Assembly: GCF_002105535.1 (NCBI RefSeq)
Contig: NZ_CP015848.1
Coordinates: 2,532,624 to 2,596,623, forward strand
Direction: 5' to 3'
Length of the DNA: 64,000 nucleotides
From: Magnetospirillum sp. ME-1
GTDB lineage: Bacteria; Pseudomonadota; Alphaproteobacteria; Rhodospirillales; Magnetospirillaceae
The notes beneath the pieces were generated by a model, which saw only the letters and a list, made by a program, of their open reading frames with translations, made no database searches and was not told the origin of the DNA. Position 1 is the first letter of the stretch. Every line of letters begins with the position of its first letter. This document shows, in pieces, positions 1 through 9,157 of this stretch. Position numbers and translations under genes: made by a program.

Positions 1-108
1 GACGGCAAGGTGGTGGAAGCCGGCCGGGCCGAGGAGCTGTTCAAGGCACCCAGGACCGCCTACACCCGCGCCCTGATGGCGGCGGCCTTCGATCTGGAGG
101 TGGCATGA
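1..108 (+). CDS. ABC transporter ATP-binding protein, C-terminal fragment
   Basis: Only the last 35 codons are present; the frame is open from base 1 to the TGA at 106-108. The peptide begins DGKVVEAGRAEELFKAP and continues with a TRALMAAA segment. This is the typical C-terminal end of an ABC ATPase of the oligopeptide/dipeptide/nickel or microcin C type (the '-G-x-x-x-E-x-G-x-x-x-x-l-F-x-x-P-x-H/A-x-Y-T-x-x-L' region after the D-loop and H-loop). Walker motifs lie outside the window, so the substrate cannot be inferred. The next gene starts 121 bases downstream, after a palindromic repeat. Confidence 0.7.
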   Translation, partial: DGKVVEAGRAEELFKAPRTAYTRALMAAAFDLEVA

Positions 109-118
109 GCGCGTCACC

Positions 119-225
119 TGTCATCCCGAGAGAGCAACGCGACCGAGGGATCCCGTCCTGGACGGCCGGTGGGCCTTTGGCAGTGCCGGAGCAGGCGGAG
201 ATTCCTCGCTGCGCTCGGAATGACA
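119..225. repeat. 107-bp palindromic intergenic repeat, copy 1
   Basis: The element starts TGTCATCCCGAG (119-130) and ends CTCGGAATGACA (214-225); these ends are inverted repeats matching at 11 of 12 positions. Inner sequence includes a second GAGGGATCCC/GGAGATTCCTC pair. A second copy with the same ends and nearly the same length is at 6527-6632. Together they look like a small non-autonomous (MITE- or REP-like) element. It lies between the ABC ATPase fragment and the DMT transporter. Confidence 0.6.
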
Positions 226-229
226 AGTC

Positions 230-1123
230 ATGACCCCCCAGCGCCACACTCACCTCGACGCCCTGGCCATGACCCTGATGGTGGGCTTGTGCGCGCTGTG
301 GGGCCTCAACCAGGTGGCGGCCAAGGTGGCCAATGCCGGCATCTCGCCCGTCCTGCAGGCCGGCTTGCGCTCGGGCGGCTCCGCCCTGTTGCTGCTGGGC
401 TGGAGCCGCATGCGCGGCGTGCCCCTGTTCCGGTCCGACGGGTCGGGCAAGGCGGGGCTGGCCGCCGGCCTGCTGTTCGGCGCCGAATTCGCCCTGATCT
501 ATTGGGGCCTGGAATACACCCCGGCGTCGCGGGCCGTGGTGTTCCTTTACACCGCCCCCTTCGTGGTGGCCCTGGGGCTGCATTGGCTGGTCCCGGCCGA
601 GCGCCTGACCCGCAATCAGGTCCTGGGCCTCTTGTGCGCCTTCGGCGGCATCGTGCTGGCCTTCGGCGACAGCCTGTCCCTGCCCGACCGCCGCCAGCTG
701 GTCGGCGACCTGATGCTGCTGGTCTCGGCGGTGATGTGGGGGGCGACCACCGTGCTGGTGCGCACCTCGCGGCTGTCGGCCATCAGCCCCAACAAGACCC
801 TGCTGTACCAGTTGGGGGTGTCGGCGCTGGTGCTGCCCGTCGCCTCGGTTCTGCTGGGCGAGAGAGGCATCATCGGCGAGCCCTCCGCCCTGGTCTGGGC
901 CTCGCTGGCCGGGCAGATCGTCATCGTCGCCTTCGCCTCCTACCTGACATGGTTCTGGCTGATCTCCCGCTACCCCGCGACACGGCTGTCGGCCTTCTCG
1001 TTCCTCACCCCCCTGTTCGGCATGGTGTTCGGGGCAATGCTGCTGGGCGAGCGCCTGACCTGGGGCCTTGGCGGCGCCATGGTGCTGGTGGCGGCGGGCA
1101 TCTGGCTGGTGAACCGGAAGTGA
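230..1123 (+). CDS. DMT superfamily (EamA) permease
   Basis: A 297-residue integral membrane protein with about ten hydrophobic segments arranged as two EamA repeats (roughly residues 14-140 and 160-295), the standard size and fold of drug/metabolite transporter family exporters. The first helix contains the characteristic LCALWGLNQVAAK stretch and the second repeat has AVMWGATTVLVR. It probably exports an amino acid or other small metabolite, but the substrate cannot be told from sequence. The start ATG follows the repeat element closely and has only a weak ribosome binding site; the ATG at 269 is an alternative. It is transcribed in the same direction as rpmI but has a promoter-like site after it, so it is probably a separate unit. 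Confidence 0.85.
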   Translation: MTPQRHTHLDALAMTLMVGLCALWGLNQVAAKVANAGISPVLQAGLRSGGSALLLLGWSRMRGVPLFRSDGSGKAGLAAGLLFGAEFALIYWGLEYTPASRAVVFLYTAPFVVALGLHWLVPAERLTRNQVLGLLCAFGGIVLAFGDSLSLPDRRQLVGDLMLLVSAVMWGATTVLVRTSRLSAISPNKTLLYQLGVSALVLPVASVLLGERGIIGEPSALVWASLAGQIVIVAFASYLTWFWLISRYPATRLSAFSFLTPLFGMVFGAMLLGERLTWGLGGAMVLVAAGIWLVNRK

Positions 1124-1144
1124 GGGGAAAGTGATTCCGGCCGC

Positions 1145-1173
1145 TTGCATTCGAGTATCGCCCGAGCTATAAG
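1145..1173 (+). promoter_or_regulatory. sigma70-like promoter of rpmI-rplT-pheST
   Basis: TTGCAT (1145-1150), a 17-base spacer and TATAAG (1168-1173) lie 86 bases upstream of the rpmI ATG. Both hexamers match the consensus at four or more positions and the spacing is ideal. The predicted transcript would carry a leader of about 80 bases. infC, often the first gene of this operon in other bacteria, is not upstream here, so this leader directly serves L35. Confidence 0.5.
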
Positions 1174-1258
1174 CGTCCCCTTCTGCGAGCGGACAAGGCT
1201 GTTAGGGCTGCCTTGCCGTTCTTCGCCGCTGAACCATTCAGACTAAGGATAAGCGCAA

Positions 1259-1462
1259 ATGCCCAAGATGAAGACCAAGAGCTCCGCCAAGAAGCGGTTC
1301 AAGCTCACCGGCACCGGCAAGGTGAAGGGCAACGTGGCGTTCAAGCGTCACTGCCTGTCGGCGAAGTCCCAGAAGATGAAGCGCCAGGCGCGCGGCACCT
1401 TCGTCCTGTTCAAGACGGACGGGGACAACGTCAAGAAGTACTTCCTGCCGAACGGAGGCTGA
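1259..1462 (+). CDS. rpmI: 50S ribosomal protein L35
   Basis: A 67-residue, very basic protein beginning [20 protein letters not shown], the diagnostic N-terminus of bL35, a late-assembling protein of the large subunit. Full length for the family (64-67). The ATG is preceded by AAGGATAAGCGCAA, giving an acceptable AGGA site. rplT follows after 3 bases, and pheST further down, which is the usual alphaproteobacterial order. The usual upstream neighbour infC is absent; a DMT permease occupies that place. Confidence 0.97.
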   Translation: MPKMKTKSSAKKRFKLTGTGKVKGNVAFKRHCLSAKSQKMKRQARGTFVLFKTDGDNVKKYFLPNGG

Positions 1463-1465
1463 TAA

Positions 1466-1822
1466 ATGGCTCGCGTCAAGCGGGGCGTCACCACGCACGC
1501 CCGTCATAAGAAGATTCTCAAGCTCGCCAAGGGCTATCGCGGCCGGTCCAGCACCTGCTTCCGGGTCGCGATCCAGAAGGTCGAGAAGGCGCTCCGGTAC
1601 GCCTACCGCGATCGCCGCGCCAAGAAGCGCAATTTCCGCGCCCTGTGGATTCAGCGCATCAACGCCGGCGCCCGTGCCAACGGCCTGCCGTACTCGCGTT
1701 TCATGGACGGCCTGAAGAAGGCCGGTATCGCGCTCGACCGCAAGGTCCTGTCCGATATCGCCATCCGCGAGCCCGATGCGTTTAAGTCGCTGGTGGAAAA
1801 GGCTCAGGCCGCCCTCCGGTAG
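1466..1822 (+). CDS. rplT: 50S ribosomal protein L20
   Basis: A 118-residue basic protein, [20 protein letters not shown], full-length bL20. L20 binds 23S rRNA early in large-subunit assembly and in enterobacteria and Bacillus also represses its own operon by binding the leader mRNA. The start is preceded by GGAGGC seven bases upstream, overlapping the end of rpmI. The C-terminal half (residues 60-118) holds the conserved [11 protein letters not shown] segment. Autoregulation through the roughly 80-base leader before rpmI is possible but no clear L20-binding fold was recognised. Confidence 0.97.
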   Translation: MARVKRGVTTHARHKKILKLAKGYRGRSSTCFRVAIQKVEKALRYAYRDRRAKKRNFRALWIQRINAGARANGLPYSRFMDGLKKAGIALDRKVLSDIAIREPDAFKSLVEKAQAALR

Positions 1823-1824
1823 GA

Positions 1825-1885
1825 CTTCCCGCCGGGAAGCTAATGTGTTGGAGAGGGGCCGGCCCGATCGGGGCGGCCCCTTTTC
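1825..1885 (+). terminator. attenuator-like hairpins between rplT and pheS
   Basis: Two hairpins follow the rplT stop. The first is CTTCCC-gcc-GGGAAG (1825-1839). The second is GGGGCCG (1855-1861), a 12-base self-complementary loop, then CGGCCCC (1874-1880) followed by TTTTC, the shape of a rho-independent terminator. It sits 23 bases before pheS and so can only act as a partial terminator or attenuator that uncouples pheST from the ribosomal genes. There is no Phe-rich leader peptide; a short ORF across it has just two Phe codons. Confidence 0.55.
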
Positions 1886-1907
1886 CTGTCTTTGGGGAAC
1901 GAGAGAC

Positions 1908-2984
1908 ATGCAGGACCTCGACAAACTCCGCGCGCAAGCCCTGGCCGAACTGGCCGCCGCCACGACGCTCGACCAGCTGGACGCCGCCCGCGTCGCCGCC
2001 CTGGGCAAGAAGGGCACCGTCACCGGCCTGATGAAGACCCTGGGCGCCATGGGCCCCGACGAGCGCAAGGCCGCGGGTGCTGCGCTCAACGCCGCCCGCG
2101 ACGAGATCGAGGCGGCGCTGGCCAAGGCCAAGGCCAGCCTGGAGGCCAAGGCGCTGGACGAGCGCCTGGCGCGCGAACGCATCGACGTCACCCTGCCGTC
2201 CCGGCCCGAATCCCTGGGGCGCATCCACCCCATCTCCCAGGTCATGGACGAGATGGCCGCCATCTTCGCCCAGATGGGCTTCGACGTGGCGGAAGGTCCC
2301 GACATCGAGGACGACTTCCACAATTTCAACGCGCTGAACATTCCGCCCGAGCATCCGGCGCGGCAGATGCACGACACCTTCTATTTCGGCGAGAAGCCCG
2401 ACGGCGGGCGCCACCTGCTGCGCACCCACACCAGCCCCGTGCAGATCCGCACCATGGTGGCCAACAAGCCCCCCATCCGCATCATCGCCCCGGGCCGCAC
2501 CTATCGCTGCGACTCGGACATGACCCACACCCCGATGTTCCATCAGATCGAGGGTCTGGTCATCGACGAGATCACCCATATGGGCCATCTCAAGGGCTGT
2601 CTGCTGGAATTCGTCCGCGCCTTCTTCGAGGTGGACGACGTGCCGGTGCGCTTTAGGCCCAGCTTCTTCCCCTTCACCGAGCCCTCGGCCGAGGTGGATA
2701 TCGGCTGTTCGCGCGAAGGCGGCGAGCTGAAGATCGGTCCCGGCGCCGGCTGGCTGGAAATCGGCGGTTCGGGCATGGTCCATCCCAACGTGCTGAGGAA
2801 CTGCGGCATCGACCCCGACCGCTACCAGGGCTTCGCCTTCGGCATGGGCGTCGAGCGCATGGCCATGCTGAAATACGGCATCCCCGATCTGCGCACCTTC
2901 TTCGATTCCGATCTTAGGTGGCTGAAGCATTACGGCTTCGTACCCTTGGATGTTCCCACGCTGGCGGGAGGGCTGACCCGATGA
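1908..2984 (+). CDS. pheS: phenylalanyl-tRNA synthetase alpha subunit
   Basis: A 358-residue class II aminoacyl-tRNA synthetase subunit; it forms an alpha2beta2 complex with PheT and charges tRNA-Phe. The N-terminal ~90 residues are an Ala/Lys/Glu-rich coiled coil that contacts tRNA. The catalytic core contains [15 protein letters not shown] (138-152), the motif 2 region with [17 protein letters not shown] (249-265) and motif 3 [17 protein letters not shown] (308-324). The open frame extends upstream across the attenuator, but the ATG at 1908, after AACGAGAG, gives the family N-terminus. Its TGA overlaps the pheT ATG, so the two subunits are translationally coupled. Confidence 0.97.
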   Translation: MQDLDKLRAQALAELAAATTLDQLDAARVAALGKKGTVTGLMKTLGAMGPDERKAAGAALNAARDEIEAALAKAKASLEAKALDERLARERIDVTLPSRPESLGRIHPISQVMDEMAAIFAQMGFDVAEGPDIEDDFHNFNALNIPPEHPARQMHDTFYFGEKPDGGRHLLRTHTSPVQIRTMVANKPPIRIIAPGRTYRCDSDMTHTPMFHQIEGLVIDEITHMGHLKGCLLEFVRAFFEVDDVPVRFRPSFFPFTEPSAEVDIGCSREGGELKIGPGAGWLEIGGSGMVHPNVLRNCGIDPDRYQGFAFGMGVERMAMLKYGIPDLRTFFDSDLRWLKHYGFVPLDVPTLAGGLTR

Positions 2985-5377
2985 AGTTCACGCTGGACTG
3001 GCTCCGGACCCATCTCGACACCACCGCCACCCTGGCCGAGATCGAAGTGGGCCTCACCGCCATCGGCCTCGAGGTCGAGGGCATCGAAGACCCGGCCAAG
3101 CATCTGGGCGGCTTCGTGGTCGGCCATATTCTCGAGGCCGAGAAGCACCCCGACGCCGACAAGCTGAAGCTGTGCAAGGTGGACAGCGGCTCGGGCGTCC
3201 TTCAGGTCGTCTGCGGCGCCCCCAATGCGCGCGCCGGCCTCAAGGTCATCCTGGCCCAGCCGGGCACCTATATCCCCATCACCGGCGAATTGCTGAAGAA
3301 GGGCAAGGTCCGGGGCGTGGAAAGCCAGGGCATGATGTGCTCGTGGCGCGAGCTGAAACTGGGCGAGGACCACGAGGGCATCGCCGAGCTGGACGCCTCC
3401 GTCGCGGTGGGCGCCAGGCTGCTCGACATCATGACCTTCGACCCCATGATCGAGATCTCGGTCACCCCCAACCGGGTCGATTGTCTGGGCGTGCGCGGCA
3501 TCGCCCGCGACCTGGCCGCCTTCGGCCTGGGCACGCTGAAGCCCCTGAAGGTCGAGCCGGTGGCCGGCACCTTCAAGAGCCCCATCGGCGTGCGCCTGGA
3601 ATTTTCGCCCGAAACCGCCAATGCCTGCCCGCTGTTCGCCGGCCGCCTGATCCGGGGCGTGAAGAACGGCGACAGCCCGCAATGGCTGAAGGACCGCCTC
3701 ACCGCCATCGGCCTGCGGCCCATCTCGGCCCTGGTGGACATCACCAATTTCTTCGCCTACGACCTTTGCCGCCCGCTGCACGTCTTCGACGCCGCCAAGG
3801 TCAAGGGCGACATCCGCGCCCGGCTGGCGAAGGACGGCGAGACCCTGGCCGGCCTCAACGGCAAGACCTACACGCTGGATGCCGGCATGACGGTCATCGC
3901 CGACGAGAACGGCCCCGAGGCCCTGGCCGGCATCCTGGGGGCTGAGCATTCCGGCTGCACCGAGGCGACCACCGAGGTGTTCCTGGAAGCCGCCTATTTC
4001 GACCCCATCCGTACCGCCGCCACCGGCCGCAAGCTGGACATCCTGTCCGACGCCCGCTTCCGCTTCGAGCGCGGCGTCGATCCCGCCTTCGTGGTCGCCT
4101 CCATGGAGCTGGCCACCCGCATGATCCTCGATCTGTGCGGCGGCGAGGCCTCGGAAGCGGTGATCGCCGGCACCGAGCCCGACTGGCAGAAATCCATCGT
4201 GCTGCGCCCCAACCGCGTCTTCGAACTGGGCGGCGTCGAGGTGCCGGTGGCCCGCATGGAGAGCATCCTCAACGACCTGGGCTGCGCCGTGGCCGAGCAT
4301 GCGGATGGGCTTCTCGTCAACCCGCCGTCCTGGCGCGGCGACATCACCGCCGAGCACGATCTGGTGGAAGAGGTCATCCGCATCAACGGCTACGACAACA
4401 TCCCCGCCACCCCCATGCCGCGCCCGGCCATGCCGAAGCCGGTGCTGACGCCGGGCCAGCGCCGCTCCGGCTGGGTCCGTCGTCAGTTGGCCACCCGTGG
4501 CCTGGTGGAGACGGTGACCTGGTCGTTCCTGCCAGAGGCCCAGGCCATCATGTTCGGCGGCGGCGCCCCGGAGATGCATCTGGCCAATCCCATCTCGTCG
4601 GATCTCGATGTCATGCGTCCGTCGGTGCTGCCCAATCTGGTGACGGCGGCGGGCCGCAACGCCGATCGCGGCATGAAGGATCTGGGCCTGTTCGAGCTGG
4701 GTCCGCAATTCGACGGCCCCGAACCGGGCCAGCAGCGTCTGGTGGCCGCCGGCATCCGTGCCGGAAGAGCGCGTGGCCGCCACTGGGCCGAACCGGCCCG
4801 CAACGTGGACGCCTTCGACGCCAAGGCCGACATCCTGGCGGCGATCGCCGCCGCCGGGGCCAATCCCGACTCGCTCCAGGTGGTGGCCGAGGCCCCCGCC
4901 TGGTACCACCCCGGCCGCTCGGGCGCGCTGAAGCTGGGCAACAAGCCGGTGGGCTTCTTCGGCGAAATCCACCCCGGCATCCTAGGCCAGCTGGACGTCA
5001 AGGGGCCGGTGGTCGGCTTCGAGCTGTTCCTCGAAGCCCTGCCGCCGCAAAAGGCCAAGGCCACCAAGGCGCGTCCGCTGCTCAAGGCCTCGGCGCTGCA
5101 GCCCCTGGACCGCGACTTCGCCTTCACGCTGGATTCGGGCGTGGCGGCGGACGCGGTGGTGCGTGCGGCGAAGAACGCCGACAAGGCCCTGATCACCGAC
5201 GTGGCGGTGTTCGACCTCTACGAGGGCGACAAGATGGCGGCCGGCAAGAAGTCGCTGGCCATCACCGTGACCTTGCAGCCCAGCGACAAGACGCTGACCG
5301 ACGAGGAAATCGAGGCGGTGGGCGCAAAGATCGTCGCTGCGGTGGTCAAGGCCACCGGCGGCGAGCTTCGGGGCTGA
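2981..5377 (+). CDS. pheT: phenylalanyl-tRNA synthetase beta subunit
   Basis: A 798-residue subunit, full length. Domains in order: N-terminal [20 protein letters not shown]-fold tRNA-binding domain (about 40-150, with [15 protein letters not shown]), B3/B4 editing domain that hydrolyses Tyr-tRNA-Phe (about 210-380), B5 DNA-binding-like domain (about 400-475, ending in [13 protein letters not shown]), the catalytic-like core, and the ferredoxin-fold anticodon-binding domain (about 705-798, with [11 protein letters not shown]). The start ATG overlaps the pheS stop (ATGA). An upstream in-frame extension is inside pheS and was rejected. Confidence 0.97.
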   Translation: MKFTLDWLRTHLDTTATLAEIEVGLTAIGLEVEGIEDPAKHLGGFVVGHILEAEKHPDADKLKLCKVDSGSGVLQVVCGAPNARAGLKVILAQPGTYIPITGELLKKGKVRGVESQGMMCSWRELKLGEDHEGIAELDASVAVGARLLDIMTFDPMIEISVTPNRVDCLGVRGIARDLAAFGLGTLKPLKVEPVAGTFKSPIGVRLEFSPETANACPLFAGRLIRGVKNGDSPQWLKDRLTAIGLRPISALVDITNFFAYDLCRPLHVFDAAKVKGDIRARLAKDGETLAGLNGKTYTLDAGMTVIADENGPEALAGILGAEHSGCTEATTEVFLEAAYFDPIRTAATGRKLDILSDARFRFERGVDPAFVVASMELATRMILDLCGGEASEAVIAGTEPDWQKSIVLRPNRVFELGGVEVPVARMESILNDLGCAVAEHADGLLVNPPSWRGDITAEHDLVEEVIRINGYDNIPATPMPRPAMPKPVLTPGQRRSGWVRRQLATRGLVETVTWSFLPEAQAIMFGGGAPEMHLANPISSDLDVMRPSVLPNLVTAAGRNADRGMKDLGLFELGPQFDGPEPGQQRLVAAGIRAGRARGRHWAEPARNVDAFDAKADILAAIAAAGANPDSLQVVAEAPAWYHPGRSGALKLGNKPVGFFGEIHPGILGQLDVKGPVVGFELFLEALPPQKAKATKARPLLKASALQPLDRDFAFTLDSGVAADAVVRAAKNADKALITDVAVFDLYEGDKMAAGKKSLAITVTLQPSDKTLTDEEIEAVGAKIVAAVVKATGGELRG

Positions 5378-5386
5378 TCGGCGCCC

Positions 5387-5980
5387 GTGCCGACCATCAT
5401 CCTGGTCCGCCACGGGGAAACCCGCTGGAACCGCGAGGGCCGCGTCCAGGGCCACGGCGATTCGCCGCTGACGCCCAAGGGCGCGGCCCAGGCGCGGGCC
5501 TACGGCCTGCGGCTGCGGGACGTGCTCGGCGACCGGCAGCGGTGGCGGGTGGTGTCCAGCCCGCTGGGCCGCTGCGTCCAGACCACCGGCATCCTGTGCG
5601 AGGTGGCCGGGCTGGATTTCCGCGCCATCACCTTCGACCAGCGCCTGCGCGAGGTTCATACCGGCGACTGGTCGGGCCTGCCTAAATCCGAGCTGGCGGC
5701 TCGGCATCCCGGCATGATGGAGGCCGAGGGACTGGGCCATTGGGTGTTCCGCTGCCCCGGCGGCGAAAGCCATCAGGCGCTCTCCACCCGGCTGGCCCAG
5801 TGGCTGGGAGAACTGCAGCCGGGCGAAAAGCTTGTGGTTGTCAGCCACGGAATCGCTGGACGGGTGCTGCGCGGCCTCTATGCGGGCGAAGACCCCGACC
5901 GGGCCATGCGGAGCGACTCGCCGCAGGATGCCCTATTTCTTATGGCAAAAGGCTGCATCGAACGAATTAGCGTTCAATAA
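5387..5980 (+). CDS. histidine phosphatase family protein
   Basis: A 197-residue member of the phosphoglycerate mutase-like branch of histidine phosphatases. The catalytic loop is LVRHGETRWNREGR with nucleophile His9, and the second catalytic His is in VVVSHGIAGRVLR (about 150). GDSPLTPKGAAQA is the usual alpha-helix that follows the first motif. Members include cofactor-dependent mutases and diverse small phosphatases such as CobC/GpmB-like proteins; the length fits GpmB/CobC-like phosphatases, but the substrate is unknown. The start is a GTG ten bases after the pheT stop, without a strong ribosome binding site, so it is probably cotranscribed with pheST. Confidence 0.85.
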   Translation: MPTIILVRHGETRWNREGRVQGHGDSPLTPKGAAQARAYGLRLRDVLGDRQRWRVVSSPLGRCVQTTGILCEVAGLDFRAITFDQRLREVHTGDWSGLPKSELAARHPGMMEAEGLGHWVFRCPGGESHQALSTRLAQWLGELQPGEKLVVVSHGIAGRVLRGLYAGEDPDRAMRSDSPQDALFLMAKGCIERISVQ

Positions 5981-6026
5981 CCTCTCGCTCCGTTGCGCCG
6001 CACAAATGCCCGTGCGATGATGAAGT

Positions 6027-6476
6027 ATGATGGACGGTAACAATAGGATTCGCTTTTCCGCCCGGGCGGCGGCGGAGGTTATGACGCAGATCGTGCGTCT
6101 GGCCAATGGCGCGGCGTTTGCGGGGGGCTTGAACCCCGCCCAATGGAGCGCGCTGCGCTATCTCGCCGAGGCCGTCCCGGAATCGCGCACCGTCACCGAC
6201 TTCGCCCATTACCACGCCACCACCAGCGGCACCGCCAGCCAGACGGTTGCCGCCCTGGTGCGCAAGGGATTGGTGGAGCGCCTGCCCGAACCGGGCGATC
6301 GCCGCCGCAATCGCCTGGAACTCACCTCGGCGGGCCATGAATTGCTGCACGACGACCCCCTGGGCAGCATCTCCGCCGCCATCGCCGCCCAGCCCATGGA
6401 CATGCAGGAAGCCCTGGCCCTGGCCCTGGACACGACGCTGCAGACCCTGATGCGCACGGATATGGCCAAGGCCTGA
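6027..6476 (+). CDS. MarR family transcriptional regulator
   Basis: A 149-residue winged-helix protein. The DNA-binding region spans about residues 33-105: NPAQWSALRYLAEA, then a recognition helix around TSGTASQTVAALVRKGLVER, and the wing PEPGDRRRNRLELTSAG, which carries the family D-x-R-x-x-x-x-x-L-T-x-x-G signature. MarR proteins usually act as dimeric repressors released by small aromatic or oxidising ligands. There are two adjacent ATGs (6027 and 6030). No neighbouring divergent target gene is obvious: the gene upstream is a phosphatase in the same direction and the one downstream converges on it. Confidence 0.85.
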   Translation: MMDGNNRIRFSARAAAEVMTQIVRLANGAAFAGGLNPAQWSALRYLAEAVPESRTVTDFAHYHATTSGTASQTVAALVRKGLVERLPEPGDRRRNRLELTSAGHELLHDDPLGSISAAIAAQPMDMQEALALALDTTLQTLMRTDMAKA

Positions 6477-6526
6477 ACAGGCTTGGGTTTCACTGCCAGT
6501 CATGCTAGTCGGCGTTTGAATTGATC

Positions 6527-6632
6527 TGTCATCCCGACGCCCTTGGGCGGAGGGATCTCGGCCTGGGATGCTGTTTCCCAATTGGAAAAGCCGTTCCAAA
6601 GATGAGATCCCTCGCTTGCGCTCGGGATGACA
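6527..6632. repeat. 106-bp palindromic intergenic repeat, copy 2
   Basis: The element begins TGTCATCCCGA (6527-6537) and ends CTCGGGATGACA (6621-6632), perfect inverted ends over 11 bases. It is almost the same length and has the same ends as the repeat at 119-225. It fills most of the 201-base gap between the convergent MarR and dienelactone hydrolase genes and can fold into a long hairpin on either strand. The remainder of this gap contains nothing I recognise. Confidence 0.65.
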
Positions 6633-6677
6633 TGACGAGTCTGATCAAACGCCGACCGGTATCGGACGTCGGCGGCC

Positions 6678-7541
6678 CTATACGCCGTTGGCCTTGAACC
6701 AGGACAGGGCCCTGGCCCAGCCGTCCCTGGCCGGAGCCTCGCGGTAGGACGGTCGGTAATCGGCGTGGAAGGCATGCGGCGCGTCGGGGTAGACCACCAT
6801 GTCCACCTTGACCGGGGCCAGCTTGACCGCGGCCTTCATCTTCTCGACGCTGTCCTGGGGAATGCCCTGGTCGGCGCCGCCGTAAAGGCCCAGGACCGGC
6901 GCCATCAGGCCGGCGGCGACGTCCACCGGCTGCTTCGGCGTCTCGGGCGTGGCGTTGCCCACCAGCCTGCCGTACCAGGCCACCGCCGCCTTCAGCTTCG
7001 GGTTATGGGCGGCGTACAGCCAGACGGCGCGGCCGCCCCAGCAAAAGCCGGTGACTCCCAGCCGCTCCGCGTCGCCACCATTGGCCGCCGCCCAGGCGGC
7101 GGCGGCATCCAGGTCCGAGAGCACCTGGGCGTCGGGCACCCGGGCGACGATGGTGGACAGGATGGTGGGGATGTCGGTCAGCACCGACGGATCGCCCTGG
7201 CGAAAATACAGTTCCGGCGCCACGGCCAGATAGCCCAGCTTGGCGAAGCGGCGGCAGACGTCGCGGATATGCTCGTGGACGCCGAAGATCTCCTGAATCA
7301 CCAGGATGGTGGGAAACGGCCCCTTGCCCGCCGGCATGGCGGCATAGGCCGGCATGGGATGGCCGCCGGGGGTGGGGATCATCACCGCGCCGGCCGCCAA
7401 CCCTTGCGAATCGGTGCTGATGGCCCCGGCCGCGGCGGGGCTGACCGCCATTGCGTAGCCGGTGGCCAGCACGGCGGCCGACACGAAGCCGCGCCGCGTC
7501 ATGTCGGCTTTGGGCATCAGGCTCTTGACGTCGTCGTTCAT
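6678..7541 (-). CDS. Tat-exported dienelactone hydrolase family protein
   Basis: A 287-residue alpha/beta hydrolase. After a short N-terminus, [20 protein letters not shown] with an Arg-Arg pair and an AAAGA cleavage area looks like a twin-arginine signal, as in many periplasmic members. The DLH nucleophile elbow is GFCWGG with Cys as nucleophile, the acid is in GGADQGIP and the His is in [16 protein letters not shown], so the Cys-Asp-His triad is intact. Dienelactone hydrolase itself opens lactones in chloroaromatic degradation; most exported relatives have unknown substrates. The start ATG at 7541 has a strong AAGGGAGGGG site; the longer upstream frame was rejected. Confidence 0.85.
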   Translation of the reverse strand: MNDDVKSLMPKADMTRRGFVSAAVLATGYAMAVSPAAAGAISTDSQGLAAGAVMIPTPGGHPMPAYAAMPAGKGPFPTILVIQEIFGVHEHIRDVCRRFAKLGYLAVAPELYFRQGDPSVLTDIPTILSTIVARVPDAQVLSDLDAAAAWAAANGGDAERLGVTGFCWGGRAVWLYAAHNPKLKAAVAWYGRLVGNATPETPKQPVDVAAGLMAPVLGLYGGADQGIPQDSVEKMKAAVKLAPVKVDMVVYPDAPHAFHADYRPSYREAPARDGWARALSWFKANGV

Positions 7542-7653
7542 GCTTACCCCTCCCTTGATAGAGTGCTTCCAAGATGGCATCGCCAGCCTTGCGCGACAAG
7601 GCCGGCTTGGATAGGTTTGGGCGCCATTGGAACCGCCCGCGCAGGTGCCGCCC

Positions 7654-7950
7654 ATGTCTGTGATTCTGAATACGCTGATCGAAGTCGTTCTGATCGCGCT
7701 GAACCTGTACTGGTACGTCATCCTGGCGTCGGTGATCGTCAGCTGGCTGGTGGCCTTCGGGGTGATCAACACCTACAACTCGGCGGTCCGCACCATCCTG
7801 GACGTGATCTACCGCCTGACCGAGCCGGCGCTGCGCCCGCTTCGCCGCGTCCTGCCCGATTTCGGCAATGTGGACCTGTCGCCCATCGCGCTGTGGCTGA
7901 TCTTGTACTTCATCATCCGGGTGCTGGAGCAGGTGCGGTTCAGCCTTTGA
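7654..7950 (+). CDS. YggT family membrane protein
   Basis: A 98-residue protein with two hydrophobic segments (about 3-33 and 75-97) separated by a loop with [29 protein letters not shown], the hallmark of the YggT family. The family is implicated in membrane homeostasis/osmotic tolerance and is often next to DUF167 (YggU) genes, exactly as here. ATG at 7654 gives the normal family length; an in-frame TTG at 7627 would add nine residues. Its stop overlaps the TTG start of the next gene. Confidence 0.85.
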   Translation: MSVILNTLIEVVLIALNLYWYVILASVIVSWLVAFGVINTYNSAVRTILDVIYRLTEPALRPLRRVLPDFGNVDLSPIALWLILYFIIRVLEQVRFSL

Positions 7951-8273
7951 GCGGCTCACCCTTCACCCCTTGCCCCGGCGGCCTGAAGGTCGCTCTGCGC
8001 CTCACCCCCAAGGCATCGCGCGACCGCATCATGGGCGCGGCCGAGGAAGCGGACGGCGGGACGGTGCTGAAGGCGCAGGTCACCGCCGTGCCCGAAGACG
8101 GCAAGGCCAACGCGGCGCTGCTGAAGCTTCTGTCCAAGGCTTGGAAGATCCCCAAGTCGGACATGGACATCGTCCTGGGCGCCACCGACCGGCGCAAGGT
8201 GATCTTGATTTCCGGCGATTCCGAGGATCTGCGGCATCGCCTCGACGAGTGGATGGCAAGCAACCATGACTGA
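7947..8273 (+). CDS. DUF167 (YggU) family protein
   Basis: A 108-residue protein. The core [14 protein letters not shown], then [20 protein letters not shown] and [17 protein letters not shown], is the DUF167 signature; structures of the family show a small alpha/beta fold of unknown function. No ATG or GTG is available at the right place: the only upstream candidate is TTG at 7947-7949, which overlaps the YggT TGA and has AGGTG ten bases upstream, indicating translational coupling. The gene overlaps the start of folD by eight bases, so YggT, DUF167 and folD are one transcript. Confidence 0.85.
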   Translation: MSGSPFTPCPGGLKVALRLTPKASRDRIMGAAEEADGGTVLKAQVTAVPEDGKANAALLKLLSKAWKIPKSDMDIVLGATDRRKVILISGDSEDLRHRLDEWMASNHD

Positions 8274-9153
8274 CGCGAAGCTGATCGACGGCAACCTGTT
8301 TTCCGCCAAACTGCGCGAGACCATCGCCGCCCGCGTGGCCGAGATGAAGGATCGTCACCGCATCACCCCCGGCCTCGCGGTGGTGCTGGTGGGCGAGGAC
8401 CCGGCCAGCCAGGTCTATGTGCGCACCAAGGGCAAGCGCACGCTCGAAGCCGGCATGAACTCGTTCGAGCACAAGCTGCCCGCCGACACGCCGGAAGACG
8501 CGCTGCTGCTCCTGATCGAAAGCCTGAACAAGGACCCGGCGGTCCACGGCATCCTGGTCCAGCTGCCGGTGCCCAAACACATCGACACCCAGAAGGTGAT
8601 CGAGGCCATCGACCCGGCCAAGGACGTGGACGGCTTCCATCCCGTCAATGTGGGCCGGCTGGCGGCGGGCATGGATGCCATGGTGCCCTGCACGCCGCTC
8701 GGCTCGCTGCTGCTGCTGAAAGACAATCTGGGCAAGCTGGGCGGCCTGGACGCCGTGGTGATCGGGCGGTCCAACATCGTCGGCAAGCCCATGGCCCAGC
8801 TCCTGATCAAGGAAAGCTGCACCGTCACCGTGGCCCATTCCCAGACCAAGAACCTGCCGGAGGTGGTGCGCCGCGCCGACATCGTCGTCGCCGCCGTGGG
8901 CCGGCCCGAGATGGTCAAGGGCGACTGGATCAAGCCGGGCGCCACGGTGATCGACGTGGGCATCAACCGCATCGACCTGGAGGGCGGCAAAACCAGACTG
9001 GTGGGCGACGTGGACTTCGCCTCGGCGGTCAAGGTGGCGGGCGCCATCACTCCCGTCCCCGGCGGCGTCGGTCCCATGACCATCGCCTGCCTGCTCCGGA
9101 ATACCGTGGTGGCCTGCGCCCGCCTGCACGGCCTGCCCGAGGTGGAGTTCTAG
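8266..9153 (+). CDS. folD: methylenetetrahydrofolate dehydrogenase/cyclohydrolase
   Basis: A 295-residue bifunctional enzyme that converts 5,10-methylene-THF through methenyl-THF to 10-formyl-THF using NADP. The catalytic lysine region is [13 protein letters not shown] (about 46-58), the folate site includes [10 protein letters not shown], the Rossmann fold begins [15 protein letters not shown], and the C-terminus carries [15 protein letters not shown], a family signature. Full length. The ATG overlaps the preceding gene by eight bases. 10-formyl-THF supplies purine synthesis and initiator Met-tRNA formylation. Confidence 0.96.
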   Translation: MTDAKLIDGNLFSAKLRETIAARVAEMKDRHRITPGLAVVLVGEDPASQVYVRTKGKRTLEAGMNSFEHKLPADTPEDALLLLIESLNKDPAVHGILVQLPVPKHIDTQKVIEAIDPAKDVDGFHPVNVGRLAAGMDAMVPCTPLGSLLLLKDNLGKLGGLDAVVIGRSNIVGKPMAQLLIKESCTVTVAHSQTKNLPEVVRRADIVVAAVGRPEMVKGDWIKPGATVIDVGINRIDLEGGKTRLVGDVDFASAVKVAGAITPVPGGVGPMTIACLLRNTVVACARLHGLPEVEF

Positions 9154-9157
9154 GAGA

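Noticed and set aside
1776-1907. Longer PheS start upstream at 1776
   Set aside because: It overlaps rplT and the hairpins; the family start is at 1908.
2930-4972. A 680-codon minus-strand open frame opposite pheT
   Set aside because: It is a product of GC-rich codon bias in the antisense frame; pheT on the plus strand is fully conserved. Many similar long antisense frames (for example opposite cobN and dnaK) were dropped for the same reason.
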